A stretch of 64,000 nucleotides of DNA from Adineta ricciae. Lineage: Eukaryota; Rotifera; Eurotatoria; Adinetida; Adinetidae. The stretch spans positions 186,001 through 250,000 of the forward strand of contig CAJNOJ010000084.1 of assembly GCA_905250025.1 (NCBI GenBank), given 5' to 3'. Positions 23,803 to 34,458 of this stretch are shown piece by piece (position 1 is the first letter of the stretch; every line of letters starts with the position of its first letter). A model generated the notes under the pieces. It had not been told where the DNA came from. It saw only the letters and a list, made by a program, of their open reading frames with translations, and searched no databases. The position numbers and the translations under genes were made by a program.

Positions 23803-24961
23803 ATTCGTACAGTTGTGAAATCGGTTCCGTGAAATACTATCTCTACTGTGGTATCAGTGGCTTATTAAGTTGTGCTATAACACATACAGCAGTTGTGCCT
23901 TTGGTAAAAGAAAACATTTGTTTCGATATTATTCAATTCTTCTGTGACGTTTGTGTTCAAGGATTTGATCAAATGTCGTTTACAAGTAAAACCTCAGAAA
24001 TATGAAAATCTCATCCATGCGTTTCAAGTAACAATTGCGTATGTTGTCGTTGAAGACTATTTCCATGAATGAGATTTACTTCACTTTCAGGGAGGAAGGT
24101 ATCTTTAGTCTAACGAAAGGTTGGGCGCCAACATTCATTGGTTACTCATTACAAGGCTTCGGAAAATTTGGTTTCTATGAAATCTTAAAGAATTTTTACA
24201 GTGTTGTCCTTGGTGAACAAAATGCTTATCTTTATCGAACCTTAGTGTATTTATTAGCGAGTGCATCGACAGAATTTCTTGCTGATGTTGCTTTAGCACC
24301 GTGGGAGGCTATCAAAGTGCGTATTCAAACACAAGATAATTGGGCATCGACATTACAGCAAGGTTTACCGAAATTCTACGGTATTTTAGCATTCAAACTT
24401 ATTCTTTCATCCGATTCACATGTCTTGTTTGTTTTCTTTTAGCCGAAGAAGGCCTCGCAGGGTATGAATCAATGATGTGACATATAAATGTACTTAAAAA
24501 TTTCTTTACTTAGTTTGTACAAAGGTCTTGTACCATTATGGCTTCGTCAGATTCCGTATACCATGATGAAATTCGCGTGTTTTGAACGAACTAAAGAAGT
24601 GCTTTACAAATATCTTTTACGGAAACGTCGTGAACGACGGACAAAGAAGGAAGAACTCGGGATAACCTTCCTAGCTGGATATATAGCTGGTATATTTTGT
24701 GCAATTATCAGCCATCCAGCTGACACGATTGTATCCAAGTTAAATAACGAAAAAGGTTTGGGTTTGTTCGATGCAATACGACGTGTTGGCTTCGCCGGTA
24801 ATGAGTTGAAGTATAAATGTACAAAACTTGACTATTCTCGCGCGTATTTAGGATTATGGAAGGGACTTGGGCCACGCATTTTTATAGTGGGAACATTGAG
24901 TGCTATTCAGTTGTTCTTTTATGATACGGCGAAAGTCATACTCGGTGTGCCACGAATGTGA
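23803..24961 (+). CDS. SLC25A3: mitochondrial phosphate carrier (SLC25A3 family), start unresolved
   Basis: Inner-membrane carrier that imports phosphate with a proton for ATP synthesis. The first recognisable exon starts at 23803 after GCATAG and reads SYSCEIGSVKYYLYCGISGL. Three mitochondrial-carrier repeats are present with their P-x-[DE]-x-x-[KR] motifs: VVPLDLIKCRLQVKPQKYEN, LAPWEAIKVRIQTQ and SHPADTIVSKLNNEKG. SLC25A3 hallmarks include GWAPTFIGYSLQGFGKFGFY and PLWLRQIPYTMMKFACFERT. Short introns lie near 23904, 24041, 24382, 24464 and 24800. No in-frame ATG exists in the first exon, so a short upstream coding exon is needed; 23442-23448 is one candidate. The C-terminus is short (LGVPRM). 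Confidence 0.9.
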
Positions 24962-25245
24962 ATTCCCTAGTTCAAGATTTCTTTCATTGGTGATAGAATC
25001 AATATTTTTGTTTCTGTATATGTGCTGGATTGTTTATTGAATAAACACAATCAAAAAAACATGAATTATTGCCTCTTTTTCGGCCTTGGAACGAAAATAT
25101 GGAACTCATAGATCAAGTTGATGTTCTCTTGAATATGATTATTTTATTTTACGTAAAACATGCACATGAAGATGAAGTTTCCAAAAGTTTCTCTTTTGTA
25201 AACGAAGAAAAAAACAAACGAAGCCTTTACTCAGGACGGTTTCCA

Positions 25246-25661
25246 TCACATCAAATCAATCTTTTCTACTTTTATGTCAACCATATCACCATAGCCCTTT
25301 GTCAATACAGGAACATTCGAACTGGTTATGAATCGCGTTTTACCATCGGCAACAATTCGTACTCGTAAGGAATAATTCGATGACTTTTCCACATCTTTCT
25401 CATCATATTCAAGAGTAAATGTGATTGGGAAGGTTTGCCTTTGATTTTCTAAGATTAATTTTGATATTGTATGAAATCGACGTATGTACGGACCGTCTTG
25501 AGAAGCGATATCTGAAATGAAATCAATTATTGACGAATCAGCAATCAATTGATCTTACCTGTTAATGTCATATCATCGAGATAAATGAGAATTTTATGAT
25601 TATCATTGAGAACTTCATTGTGTTTTTCATAGTCGATCGTACCTTCAATACGTCTGACCAT
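25246..25661 (-). CDS. YbaY/YscW-like beta-sandwich domain protein (bacterial type)
   Basis: Two exons joined at an intron of about 50 nt give roughly 120 residues from ATG 25661. The sequence opens MVRRIEGTIDYEKHNEV, then ILIYLDDMTLT and, across the intron, DIASQDG. The second half carries FPITFTLEYDEKDVEKSSNY, LRVRIVADGKTRFITSSN, and VPVLTKGYGDMVDIKVE. This order of a predicted ligand strand, F-x-L-x-Y-D, Y-x-x-R-x-R-I and a VPVxTxG end is that of bacterial YbaY/YscW-type lipoprotein domains. Unlike those it has no signal peptide or lipobox at this start, though upstream in-frame sequence exists. The intron shows it is a eukaryotic gene. Bacterial ancestry by transfer is my inference. Confidence 0.6.
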
Positions 25662-27002
25662 TATAAATTTCGAAGACGACTGATGAAATCTGAAATTGAA
25701 ACAGCTGATGTGAGAAATGTGATTTGAACGAAAATGGGCATATATATGTATGTGTATGGCCTCGAAAAGCAACCGGAAACTTCTATTTCGATCGGCATCG
25801 ATCATAGGAAAAAGTAGATTTCACATCATTTTTCTGTTTTTTGATGCGCAAAAGTGAATGTGTTAGATCATATGCTGACTTCTCTCACTTTATGAAGCAA
25901 TTTTGGAGATAAATACTAGTCATTTCTCTTTTTGTTGTCTTGCATTCAATTCATTTTGAAGAATCTCTTGAAATTAGATTTCGATTTGTCACTCTAAGAA
26001 ATACTTTATGAGTATGAAGTATGACAAAGCAGTCTTTCAGGAGATATTTCATTAGGAGATTCATCAAAGAAACTTCTCGAATTTGCGCACTATTATTAAA
26101 CTTTGAAATTTTCACAGGACATGTTATCGATAACAACAAGCAAAGGATTCATCAATCGATGAAAAACAAATTTCACCTAGATAATTCTGTTTTCGTCAGT
26201 GCACATGATTCGATCACAGATATACGAAATATATAACATGTGGTGAAGATCACATAGGGTGTAAAATACGTCTTATCGAAGGCGGTTTTTGTAAAGCATT
26301 GGTATATTTCGATAGATTGTAAAAGGTTTGTTAACGGATGTTCAAGTGTGACTGATCGATCTCGGTATGGTCAGTGAGACAAGTCATTCGGAACACTTAT
26401 GTTATTTTATACTTTGAATTAAGATGGAATTGTTTTTCTTTAATTCGTTCGAAATACATTCTGTGCGTGAAATTAACCTTTCAATGCACTATTCGTATGA
26501 GAATTGTGTGTCTACGGAATATGTTTTCGTAGTTAAAAATAGGTTTGTTTTTGTATTTGACCAGTGAAGAACAAACATGAGTAAGATCTGAATACTGATC
26601 TTGAAGGACATCTGCACAAGGAAAGACGAAATTATGTTTTTCGACAAACATGGAGACTCAAGTGGTACAGATTACTTTTTACATCGTATGACTGTTTTGA
26701 GACAACTTCGAGCGAGTTACCTGGTAAAGTAAAAGTAAACAACAACTTCGCGTGCGAAAGCTTCTTTATCTTTATTGACTTTAATGTAAGGTGTAACTTT
26801 TATCTAGATACGTTTGTGCATTCAGTCGTCGAAAGAGAATGTGTCAAGTGATGTACTTCAAATACAGTTTGTTTTTAATAGAACACGAAAGAATTCTCGT
26901 GTTTTCCCTCGTTTTTTTTTAATAAGAATAGCATGTTTTGTTAGTTGCGGTCCACAGTCTATCATTTGTTCGATCAGTTTTAGATTTGTTTTTATCGAGC
27001 TA
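25662..27002. other. intergenic region
   Basis: About 1.3 kb between divergent genes. Short ORFs (26021-26236 plus, 26814-27038 plus, 26858-27088 minus) have no motif. No gene called. Confidence 0.4.
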
Positions 27003-27679
27003 TGGAGGAACACGGTATGTTCGTTGAAACGAATGTGAAAGAAAATGAACGAAATGAACACGAAGAATACCTTCGTATGGCTATTCAAGTATGAATTGAC
27101 TACTACTATCTTTGTTTCCGTTGATGAAATATGTATTCATTTAGTTAGCAGAGCAGAACGTTCAAAACGGACTAGGTGGTCCGTTTGGCGGTGAGAATCT
27201 ATTTTTGATTATGCAGTCACTTGTAAATCGAGTGTTTATTTAGCGGTTGTCTGCAAAGATGGAATTGTAGTTGCGAAAGGTGCGAATAAAGTGGTGCCGA
27301 GTTGCGATCCAACAGCACATGCTGAAATGGTAGCCATTCGACTCGCCTGTCAAGAATTGAAAACACATAATTTAGAAGGATGTGTTATATACTGTTCTTG
27401 TGAGCCATGTCCAATGTGCTTAGGTGCGATTTACTGGGCACACCTTGATCACATTTACTTCGCACATTCAAAGTCCGATGCTAAAGATGGTAAGTGTAAA
27501 TGTCCATATGAAGTGCAAAGAATCTGTCTGTTTTCCTAGTTGGATTCGATGATCATTTCATCTATGAAGAATTAGCACGTGAGTTACATGAACGACGTGT
27601 TGGTATCACACAATTACTCAAAGATGAATCGAAGGCGTTCTCTATGTGGAAAGAATGTCTTACGAAAGTTCATTATTAA
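27003..27679 (+). CDS. guanine deaminase, cytidine-deaminase fold (bacterial GuaD type)
   Basis: Zinc hydrolase expected to turn guanine into xanthine. Four exons; ATG 27003 is in frame through the first intron at 27091. The zinc site is complete: PTAHAEMVAIRLACQELK (His ligand and catalytic Glu) and YCSCEPCPMCLGAIYWAH (PCxxC ligands). GGPFGAVVCKDGIVVAKG and GFDDHFIYEELA match the Bacillus-type GuaD signature, including the C-terminal substrate-lid region. Animals normally use the unrelated amidohydrolase GDA, so this form is unusual in an animal genome; plant guanosine deaminase is a related alternative reading. It is convergent with HIU hydrolase, with 80 bp between stops, next to uricase. 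Three short introns show it is a resident gene. Confidence 0.85.
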
Positions 27680-27759
27680 TGTGTAATAGTTTTATCTTTT
27701 TCTTTTTATTAATAAATGTCAAGTATAAAGAAAAAGATAAAAGCAAAACAAAACGTTTT

Positions 27760-28089
27760 CTATGATCCTCGATAAGTACTATAACCGAATTTGTTTAGTA
27801 AAAGTGGGACATGGTAATGGGCGGAGTCTTTAGTGCGAAATTCGATTGTGACAGAAGGATAGAACCCATCGGGCATATACGATGCAATATCGAAGATGAT
27901 TCGCCATTGGCCGGCTTGCCATTTGTCTGCAGGCACGAGATCAACAGCACGACCATCAGTGTTTGTGTTCGCTGTTGTTGGCATCAGCACCCATTCTCCA
28001 TTCAGAAGATTCTCAACTCGGACCGGAACATTCGCAGCTGGCCGACCGCAAGATAAATCCAAAATATGGGTTGTTAGAGTTTTAGTCAT
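27760..28089 (-). CDS. 5-hydroxyisourate hydrolase (transthyretin-like)
   Basis: Hydrolyses 5-hydroxyisourate, the product of uricase, to OHCU. Single exon, 109 residues. Family signatures are complete: an N-terminal LTTHILDLSCGRPAANVPV containing the catalytic His, a central WRIIFDIASYM-type region, HYHVPLLLNKFGYSTYRGS at the end with the HxPLL and C-terminal YRGS motifs. The predicted sheet structure is that of transthyretin. There is no peroxisomal SKL end. The ATG follows directly on TTTCTAG, and uricase ends 108 bp upstream on the same strand, so the two may be co-transcribed and separated by trans-splicing. Confidence 0.95.
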   Translation of the reverse strand: MTKTLTTHILDLSCGRPAANVPVRVENLLNGEWVLMPTTANTNTDGRAVDLVPADKWQAGQWRIIFDIASYMPDGFYPSVTIEFRTKDSAHYHVPLLLNKFGYSTYRGS

Positions 28090-28197
28090 CTAGAAATTTA
28101 TTAGATAGGAAAAACGGTTTGACTTAATCTTAAAAGACAAAAAAACAATGAACTTGTCAGATAAAAGAAAAAACTCTTTTGGCCAGCTCGAAATTTC
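28090..28197 (-). promoter_or_regulatory. uricase-HIUase intercistronic region with poly(A) signal and splice acceptor
   Basis: On the minus strand this 108-nt gap ends in AATAAATTTCTAG followed at once by the HIUase ATG. AATAAA is at 28102-28097 and the AG at 28091-28090. This is the arrangement expected for an operon resolved by spliced-leader trans-splicing; it is inferred, not proven. Confidence 0.55.
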
Positions 28198-29147
28198 TTA
28201 AAGCTTGGATGTAAGAGCGCTCTTTACTGTTGATCGATTGATGGTACACTGAATATAGCCATGAGGATCGTCGATGGGCATGAAGATTTCATTCTTGTTT
28301 TGTTCGCCAAAACGGGTTAAATCGACCGGTAAACAATGAATGTTTGGCATTGTTAAATGAATTTGGCTGATCGTTGGAACACGTTCCAGAACATATTTGG
28401 CCATTGCATGAAGTGTATGTTGAACACTTTCGGACTCGTGATCGCAGAAAACATCGAGCATGCCCGAACGAATTTGTTGACGTGCTCTATCAAAGTCAAT
28501 GATTGATGAGGCATCCTCGTAGGTCCATTTAGCTGTGATAGCTGTGCCAAAAAGTCGATCTCTCGAGTCGGTTAATGTCGTCAATGCATCGCGATAAAAA
28601 TTTGTAAAACTTGTTTTGGCTGTTTTCATCACCATCAAATCTTTGAGACCAGAAACAATCGAGAAGGCGCCATGTCGGGGACGTTTAACAGTAGTGAATT
28701 GCACTTCTTGAGTTGCTTGAACGAACGACGTTGGATGACGACTGTTGTTCGAAGTAACCATATGTGACCATTCTTTACGTTCGACTCGTACTTGTGCACC
28801 TGCTATTTGAGAATGATGTTCAATTAAATAGTTGACAAGTTCCTTGGCAAAATCTTCAATCGTTATTGCGCGTGTGCGTGAAGCGACATAGTAAACTAAA
28901 AATAGACGAAAGCACGACTAGTATCTAGTCGAAGGTGTGGTATCAAATGGATTTTACCGGTGTTCTTCATGGTATCAGTTGGTAAAACTTTGGTATTGTC
29001 GCCATCGACATAGCTGCTAACAAAATCACCATCGATGAGAACGCGCACTGTCCATTCGTCGAATGTGTCACCATTGTAAGGTGAACGACGAACTCGTACG
29101 ACACGAACACCTTCTTTGCCATAGCGATTAGGGCCTACGCTTGCCAT
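28198..29147 (-). CDS. uricase (urate oxidase), peroxisomal
   Basis: Oxidises urate to 5-hydroxyisourate and hydrogen peroxide. Two exons (29147-28958 and 28895-28198) give 295 residues, the normal length. Motifs: N-terminal NRYGKEGVRVVRVRR with the catalytic Lys, DNTKVLPTDTMKNTVYYVAS with the catalytic Thr, HPTSFVQATQEVQFTTVK, SGLKDLMVMKTAKTSFTNFY, RDRLFGTAITAKWTY, and TMPNIHCLPVDLTRFG. The protein ends TSKL, a canonical PTS1 peroxisome signal. No break is seen, so the enzyme appears functional. HIU hydrolase, the next enzyme of the pathway, follows 108 bp downstream. Confidence 0.97.
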
Positions 29148-30271
29148 CGTGAACTTGATTATTTCGCCTTAACTGAATAGGAAAAGTATGATAGTATGTA
29201 GTGTTATCGAATGCACGCAACTGTTATATACACATTCACTTTTGTCTTTTCTTCTCGTTTGATAAGATAAAACGAAGATGAAAAATAGTCAATATTTATC
29301 CGTTCTTTGCCTTGCTGCATGCGATAACTTGTTTAAAGCATAGAAGAAGACATACATTGCAAAATGTGACCTGGTTATAATAGAAGAACATGCAGAAAAG
29401 AAAAATCATGGTGTCGCCGAAGTCAATGTACTCAAAACGAAGCTTCGATAAATAAAATGTTGATCTGGATACAACAAAAAGAGAATTCATCGTAATAAAA
29501 CTTTATTTTATCCCAAAGACTCTTAGCAATACATTTATATTCTCGCTTGTATATGCCATACACAAGGGAATAAATCAGGACACATTGAACTAGATTTTTG
29601 TTGGATTCAAATCGCGGAAAGAAATAGTAATATATTCATCGTCCAATGAATGAACTTCTGTATGTGCTCTGCGAAGCACAAATATGTTTACAGAGCAGAA
29701 TCTTTGAGTGAAATCTCGTTAGATTAGTGTATTTTTAGAAAGAAATGGTCATAAATTATCACCATCAAATGGGCACGTATGATTGATACCGCTTTTGACA
29801 CACACACACACATGTTGATTGAGAACAGAAGATCTACCACGAGTATAATTCGTAGGTCATGTAAACACAGAATGGCCACTACTGCATAGAATTTTGATCT
29901 AGTGCTATAGTTGAATGTCGAATCAGATATGTATTTGAAAATATATCGATGGAAAAAAAACAACACCAACAAACAAACGAATATTTCCTTCGAAAAAAAA
30001 GTAAAACGAGCCATGATGATATTTCCGATTTGCTCTGACATTCGCTTCGTCCCATTCCTTTCTCTTCAAACCACAACAAACAATTTGATTGTTGCACATA
30101 GTATTCTTGCCTACATGAACATATACAATAGAAACTGTCACTACTCAAACACACGAGACGAAAGGAGCACCACATTATTGCACAACAAAACAAAAGAAAA
30201 AGAAAACTTAAAATAAAGAAGAAGAAGAAGAAAACAAATACCGGGTAAAAACGCAAATAAATATGAATGTT
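29148..30271. other. intergenic region
   Basis: About 1.1 kb between uricase (start) and the BNIP2-like gene (stop), both minus. Low-complexity ORFs at 29724-30256 (runs of Phe/Leu or Lys/Asn) have no motif. No gene seen. Confidence 0.4.
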
Positions 30272-31891
30272 TTAAGCAACTGATTCGCTTTCACTGTTAT
30301 TCAAAGTACAGGATGCTGTTGATAAGGCAATAGATCGGTTGATACTTGCATTTTGACGGTCATATTTTTGAGAATAAAGCCAATCAGTTCTAAAACAAAC
30401 TTTCGAAATCAGTTCACTCAACTTGCTTTTTAGATTTCATGCACGTGTGAATAGGAAGCAAAACACACACACACACGCCAAATTCCAACGCAAAGCTCAT
30501 AAGCATTGACACAGTGTTAAACAGTTGAAAACAGGCATGCGGAAAAATCGATCTTTCTCTCCAGATACACTCATATCCTCTATACTTACATGGTTTAATC
30601 AAGGAAAAACCGAAAAAATCTGTTTCTCTTATGCCGAAAGTCATATCTGAATAAATATGACGAAAAGAAGTCAATTATACATCCGTTTCTGTTATGTCTC
30701 TAAGGACAAGAGCCATTCAAAGATTATCGGTTCGTAAAAATAAGCTGATAGTTATTGTTTGATTTTTCAAAATAACCTTGATTAGTATGTAGATAGAGAC
30801 AGAAGGACAAGGAAAGAGAAGAAAGCATCAGAAGAGTTATTTATTCATCGTGTCATACACACGTTAAGTTAATTCATATCTTGTTCTCTACCGTTGCATA
30901 TCTATTGATCAGAATGACTTTGTTCTGCTCTAAAATTAACGTACGATAATATGAAAACAATCAACATAGAGTTCCTATCACCAAAGTTTAAAGAAACAAC
31001 ACCGATAAACAAAGATTTAATCTTTTTCATCACGAACAACAGATGTGATAAGCTACCTTTTCTTTCTTTCTCAAATCAAAGTTTTGTAGTTAGCTATTGT
31101 CTAGAGAATGAAGAGAATATCCGGTTTCGTAGAAATATAATTTCCTCCAGTGAAGTCAACTTTGCAACTTACTGTTCTATTGCAACTGGAATCGAAAGTT
31201 GATTATTCGGAAACTGTCGTTCGAGTTCAGCAATCGTATAGATATAATTGATTTTGTGATAGAATTTGTTACTAAACCATAAAAGATTCACATTATAAGC
31301 GAAAATAAATCACGATTTGCTATACCTGAAAAACGGTCTTGAAAGAGCAATGACGGTACGAAGCCATCGAGTCGGATGTACAACGTAAACTGAACGAAGG
31401 TTTTTACGAAGTCTAGATAGAATGGAATTGAAAAATATCTCTGCAGCGAAGGTAACTGTTCTCACCGAAAGTTGATCATCTGATAGCATTTGCGAAGAAA
31501 TTTCAAGTCCGGCGTACGATGTTTCGGTGTGGCACCATGAAAATAAATCAAAATGTAATCATTAGTGACCAACTTATCTAATGTATGATAAACATAACTA
31601 AAACAAACGACAAGAATTCTTCGGAATATCTGTCAAATACCTAAACTTACTAAAATAATTGATCCATGATGTATCGATATTCTCGTAAACGATGATCAGG
31701 TAACCAACAACCATATATAGCAATGACAGCCGTTTGATTATCTTGTTGTAACGTTCCTGCTGAGCTGATCACACATTTGAATGGTGTAATCGTTTTGGCA
31801 TCAATATTAATAGGCGTATTATCGATTACACATGCAATTACATCTTCAGCTTCGACGTTGCTCTCGTCTCTCGAAGTTGAACGAAGTAGAG
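30272..31891 (-). CDS. BNIP2/Prune2-like BCH-domain (CRAL-TRIO-like) protein, 5' end unresolved
   Basis: BCH proteins are cytoplasmic scaffolds that bind small GTPases and regulators of cell shape and apoptosis. The recognisable exon starts at 31891 (acceptor TTTTCAAG) and encodes VIAIYGCWLPDHRLREYRYI. Next come YVYHTLDKLVTNDYILIYFH, GATPKHRTPDLKFLRKCYQM, RLRKNLRSVYVVHPTRWLRT, VIALSRPFFSNKFYHKINYI and YTIAELERQFPNNQLSIP, a collinear match to the BNIP2/BMCC1 BCH domain. The final exon (about 30390-30272) joins in phase after a 780-bp intron and ends in a Ser-rich tail. The start codon lies upstream of 31891 and was not found with confidence; 32043 is one candidate. Confidence 0.87.
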
Positions 31892-31910
31892 CTTGAAAAA
31901 AAAAGAGCAA

Positions 31911-32509
31911 ATTGCTTTGATTGCATCATCGAATACGAATATGTTAGTTTTCTATTAGAAAATACTGATGAGCAAATGAACGGAAATGAAGAAACATAGT
32001 TTCCTGAAATAGTCTCTATGTATTCAAGAAATGATTCTTTCATTTTTCCTCTTTCTGTTTATTTGAAGCTTGCGCACACGCACGGACTAATTTCATTTAC
32101 ACTGTGCAGAATGAGTTGTTCTTCTTCTCCTCTTCTCGGTAGAGTTGATTAAGAACATATTCTTCTTGCCTGTTTCTTGGTTTCATCTATCTCTGTCTTT
32201 CTATTCCTTTCGGTTTCTACACCACTTGATTGTTTGTCGGCCGCTCTTTTCCTTCCCTCAACACTCTGCAATACCCTACGGCATCACATGAAGAGCTCTA
32301 TGTTTATGAACGAATGAAAGAGAAAGCATAGGAGTAGAGATCTATACTCATTCTTCTAACATGTCCTTTTGAAGAGAACCACCATGTTCTTCCTATGATT
32401 AAGTAGCGATGCACTAATTTGAACTGACAAAGACACGCACACATATATAAAATCTGATTGAAAAAGCAAATCTCCTTTTATCAGTACCATTTTCCTCAGC
32501 TCATCGAAT
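31911..32509. other. head-to-head spacer, BNIP2-like (minus) and small TM gene (plus)
   Basis: About 600 bp. It probably contains the missing first exon of the BNIP2-like gene and both promoters. Pyrimidine-rich stretch near 32110-32250. Confidence 0.35.
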
Positions 32510-32860
32510 ATGGATACCAACGAGGTAGAGTACAACACAATGGTTCAACCATCTCCGGCTGTGTTATGTTTTGTTTTTCTTCTTCTATTCTAGAGAAGAT
32601 TAGGTAATGGCGAACAGACTGATATGAGTGATGATAACAGCGCAACGTTGAAAAAAACGTTACTGCTTGGTTTTACACCGTTAGTTATCGCAATCGTTCT
32701 ATATATTAGTTTAAGTGCATGCATTCACGTTTCGCGATTTTATGCAAATTGGAAACTGAAGAAACAATTAGAAATTGTTCGATGTTCGGAGCAATGTCTA
32801 ATTGTTTCGAATCCGTCAATCGATGATTCTGACCAGCAGTCGACTCCTGAAGTGGTCTGA
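32510..32860 (+). CDS. small single-pass membrane protein A
   Basis: Two exons: 32510-32524 (ATG GAT ACC AAC GAG) and 32594-32860, in phase through a GTAGAG..TTCTAG intron; an internal ATG at 32624 is an alternative start. The product of about 93 residues has one hydrophobic helix, LLLGFTPLVIAIVLYISLSA, followed by Cys/Lys/Arg-containing cytoplasmic-type sequence (RFYANWKLKKQLEIVRCSEQ). No known domain. The TM start resembles the next gene (KKTLLLGFTPLV against RRTLYAVMIGTSPIV), so the two may be paralogues. Confidence 0.55.
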
Positions 32861-33333
32861 GTTATCATGCATAGCAAATATACATCGATTTATTATCCAT
32901 CAATGAGAATGTCATCGACTGGAAAGCGGAATAACGACGAGGAAGAATATCGCGTGCTAAAACCTAATTCTGTTTCTCAGTTGCAGCTAGAGCTCGATTT
33001 GTGTGTGTCGATGTAGAAATTATCAGCTCAGCTGCAATTCTATTTCTCTTTCTAATATGTTTTTTGTTGTTGTTGTTGTTGTTATTATTATTATTATATT
33101 TATTATTATTATTATTATTATTACCATTATTGCCTTTTCTCTCTCTATGTTTTCAACACTTCGTTAGGACGATCTAACAGTTTGTCAATTCATAGAAATC
33201 TCCATTGTATATATGCATGTATATTTCGGTGAAAAGAAAGAAACAGAGAATAAAAGGAAAGTTAAGCAAAAAACGATTTTGTCCTGAATGATTAATAATC
33301 ATACTATTAAGAAAGTACGCGTATTGGCTATCG
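32861..33333. other. spacer with trinucleotide repeat
   Basis: 473 bp between two small membrane-protein genes. Holds a TTG/TTA repeat at about 33064-33123; no ORF. Confidence 0.5.
33064..33123. repeat. (TTG)n/(TTA)n microsatellite
   Basis: Six TTG units run into about a dozen TTA units with a few interruptions. Confidence 0.85.
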
Positions 33334-34086
33334 ATGGTAATGGAATCTTGCTCGCGTCAATGTGTACGTCGAACATTATACGCTGTTATGATCGGAACAT
33401 CACCTATTGTTCTATGCCTTCTATTAATTGCTATAGTACGATTGATCTTACATCAGATTGAAACAAATTGTTTTCGTCGACAAAAGTCACTGGATTATCG
33501 CCGTTCATCATCTATTTTCCATCAAGGCGGCCGACCAACTCTTTCCTATACTCCTGTGTCAACAACAGAACTGCAACGAATCATTCAAGGTAAACCGCCG
33601 AATGCACTATCGATAACTGCTCCCAGACCGACTCATGATTCGCCATTAGCGTCAAGATTTATGCGGTCGATCTTATCACGACGTGAACAATCGCCACTTT
33701 CGTCCTCCACAGCAACACTCGCCAATTTAGTTATTCGTCGAGATGCTCTCAGTACAAGTCCAATAACAGCATTACTCGCACCAATATCAACATATCCGAC
33801 AACAATGGTAGATGTTGTTAATGAAAAACGAGATAAACGACGGAGTGGTGCAGTAGCTAAACACGAATCAATAGACACGTCAACATTGCCATCAACACAC
33901 ACAAGAAATCGTCTCGTTGACTTTTTCGACACGAACAACTCATTCGACGCTGAACAAATTGAATATGATCCTTTCATGTTACTGGCCAGATCACGAGCAG
34001 CAAATGTTTCAAATGTTGCGCTCGAAGATGTTCTCGACTTTCACTCCGTACGTTCAGTACCATATTCCTTGTACCATGTTAATTAA
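33334..34086 (+). CDS. single-pass membrane protein B, disordered C-terminal region
   Basis: One exon, 250 residues from ATG 33334 (an ATG two codons later is possible). A short N-terminus with Cys (MESCSRQCVRRT) leads to one hydrophobic helix (GTSPIVLCLLLIAIVRLIL), then about 200 Ser/Thr/Arg-rich residues with no fold signature, ending in an acidic patch (DAEQIEYDPFMLL). Composition and codon use look like a real gene. Function unknown. See the neighbouring gene A for the possible shared TM motif. Confidence 0.6.
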   Translation: MVMESCSRQCVRRTLYAVMIGTSPIVLCLLLIAIVRLILHQIETNCFRRQKSLDYRRSSSIFHQGGRPTLSYTPVSTTELQRIIQGKPPNALSITAPRPTHDSPLASRFMRSILSRREQSPLSSSTATLANLVIRRDALSTSPITALLAPISTYPTTMVDVVNEKRDKRRSGAVAKHESIDTSTLPSTHTRNRLVDFFDTNNSFDAEQIEYDPFMLLARSRAANVSNVALEDVLDFHSVRSVPYSLYHVN

Positions 34087-34458
34087 TTTCTCAAAAGTCA
34101 GTTTTTTCTTCGTTTTAAAAGGAACAGACAGCATAGCCATTAAAACTAAATCATATTCAAATTTTCTTTCACATTACGAACGTACCGTTTATGCGAACGT
34201 CAAGCATGCATGTCAACTACGTAATAATAGTAAAAAGAAAGAAAGATGAACAGTTAGCGGTCAAGGTTTTTCGTTTCATCACATTTATGTGCGTGTACAT
34301 GTAGATGTATATATATATATATACATACATATACGATGAAACTACTTGCAATCGTTTGTATTGACCATGACTATTCATTCAAATATGCGCCTTTCTTTCT
34401 TTCCATTTTCAACATTTTTCTCTATGGTCAAACGTAACATACATCTGTTTGCAATCTA
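34087..34458. other. spacer
   Basis: 371 bp containing an (AT)n run near 34311-34322. No gene. Confidence 0.4.

Noticed and set aside
29724-30256. Overlapping ORFs rich in Phe/Leu or Lys/Asn
   Set aside because: Low-complexity AT-rich sequence; no conserved domain.
30414-30674. 86-codon minus ORF
   Set aside because: Lies in the 780-bp intron of the BNIP2-like gene and has no motif.
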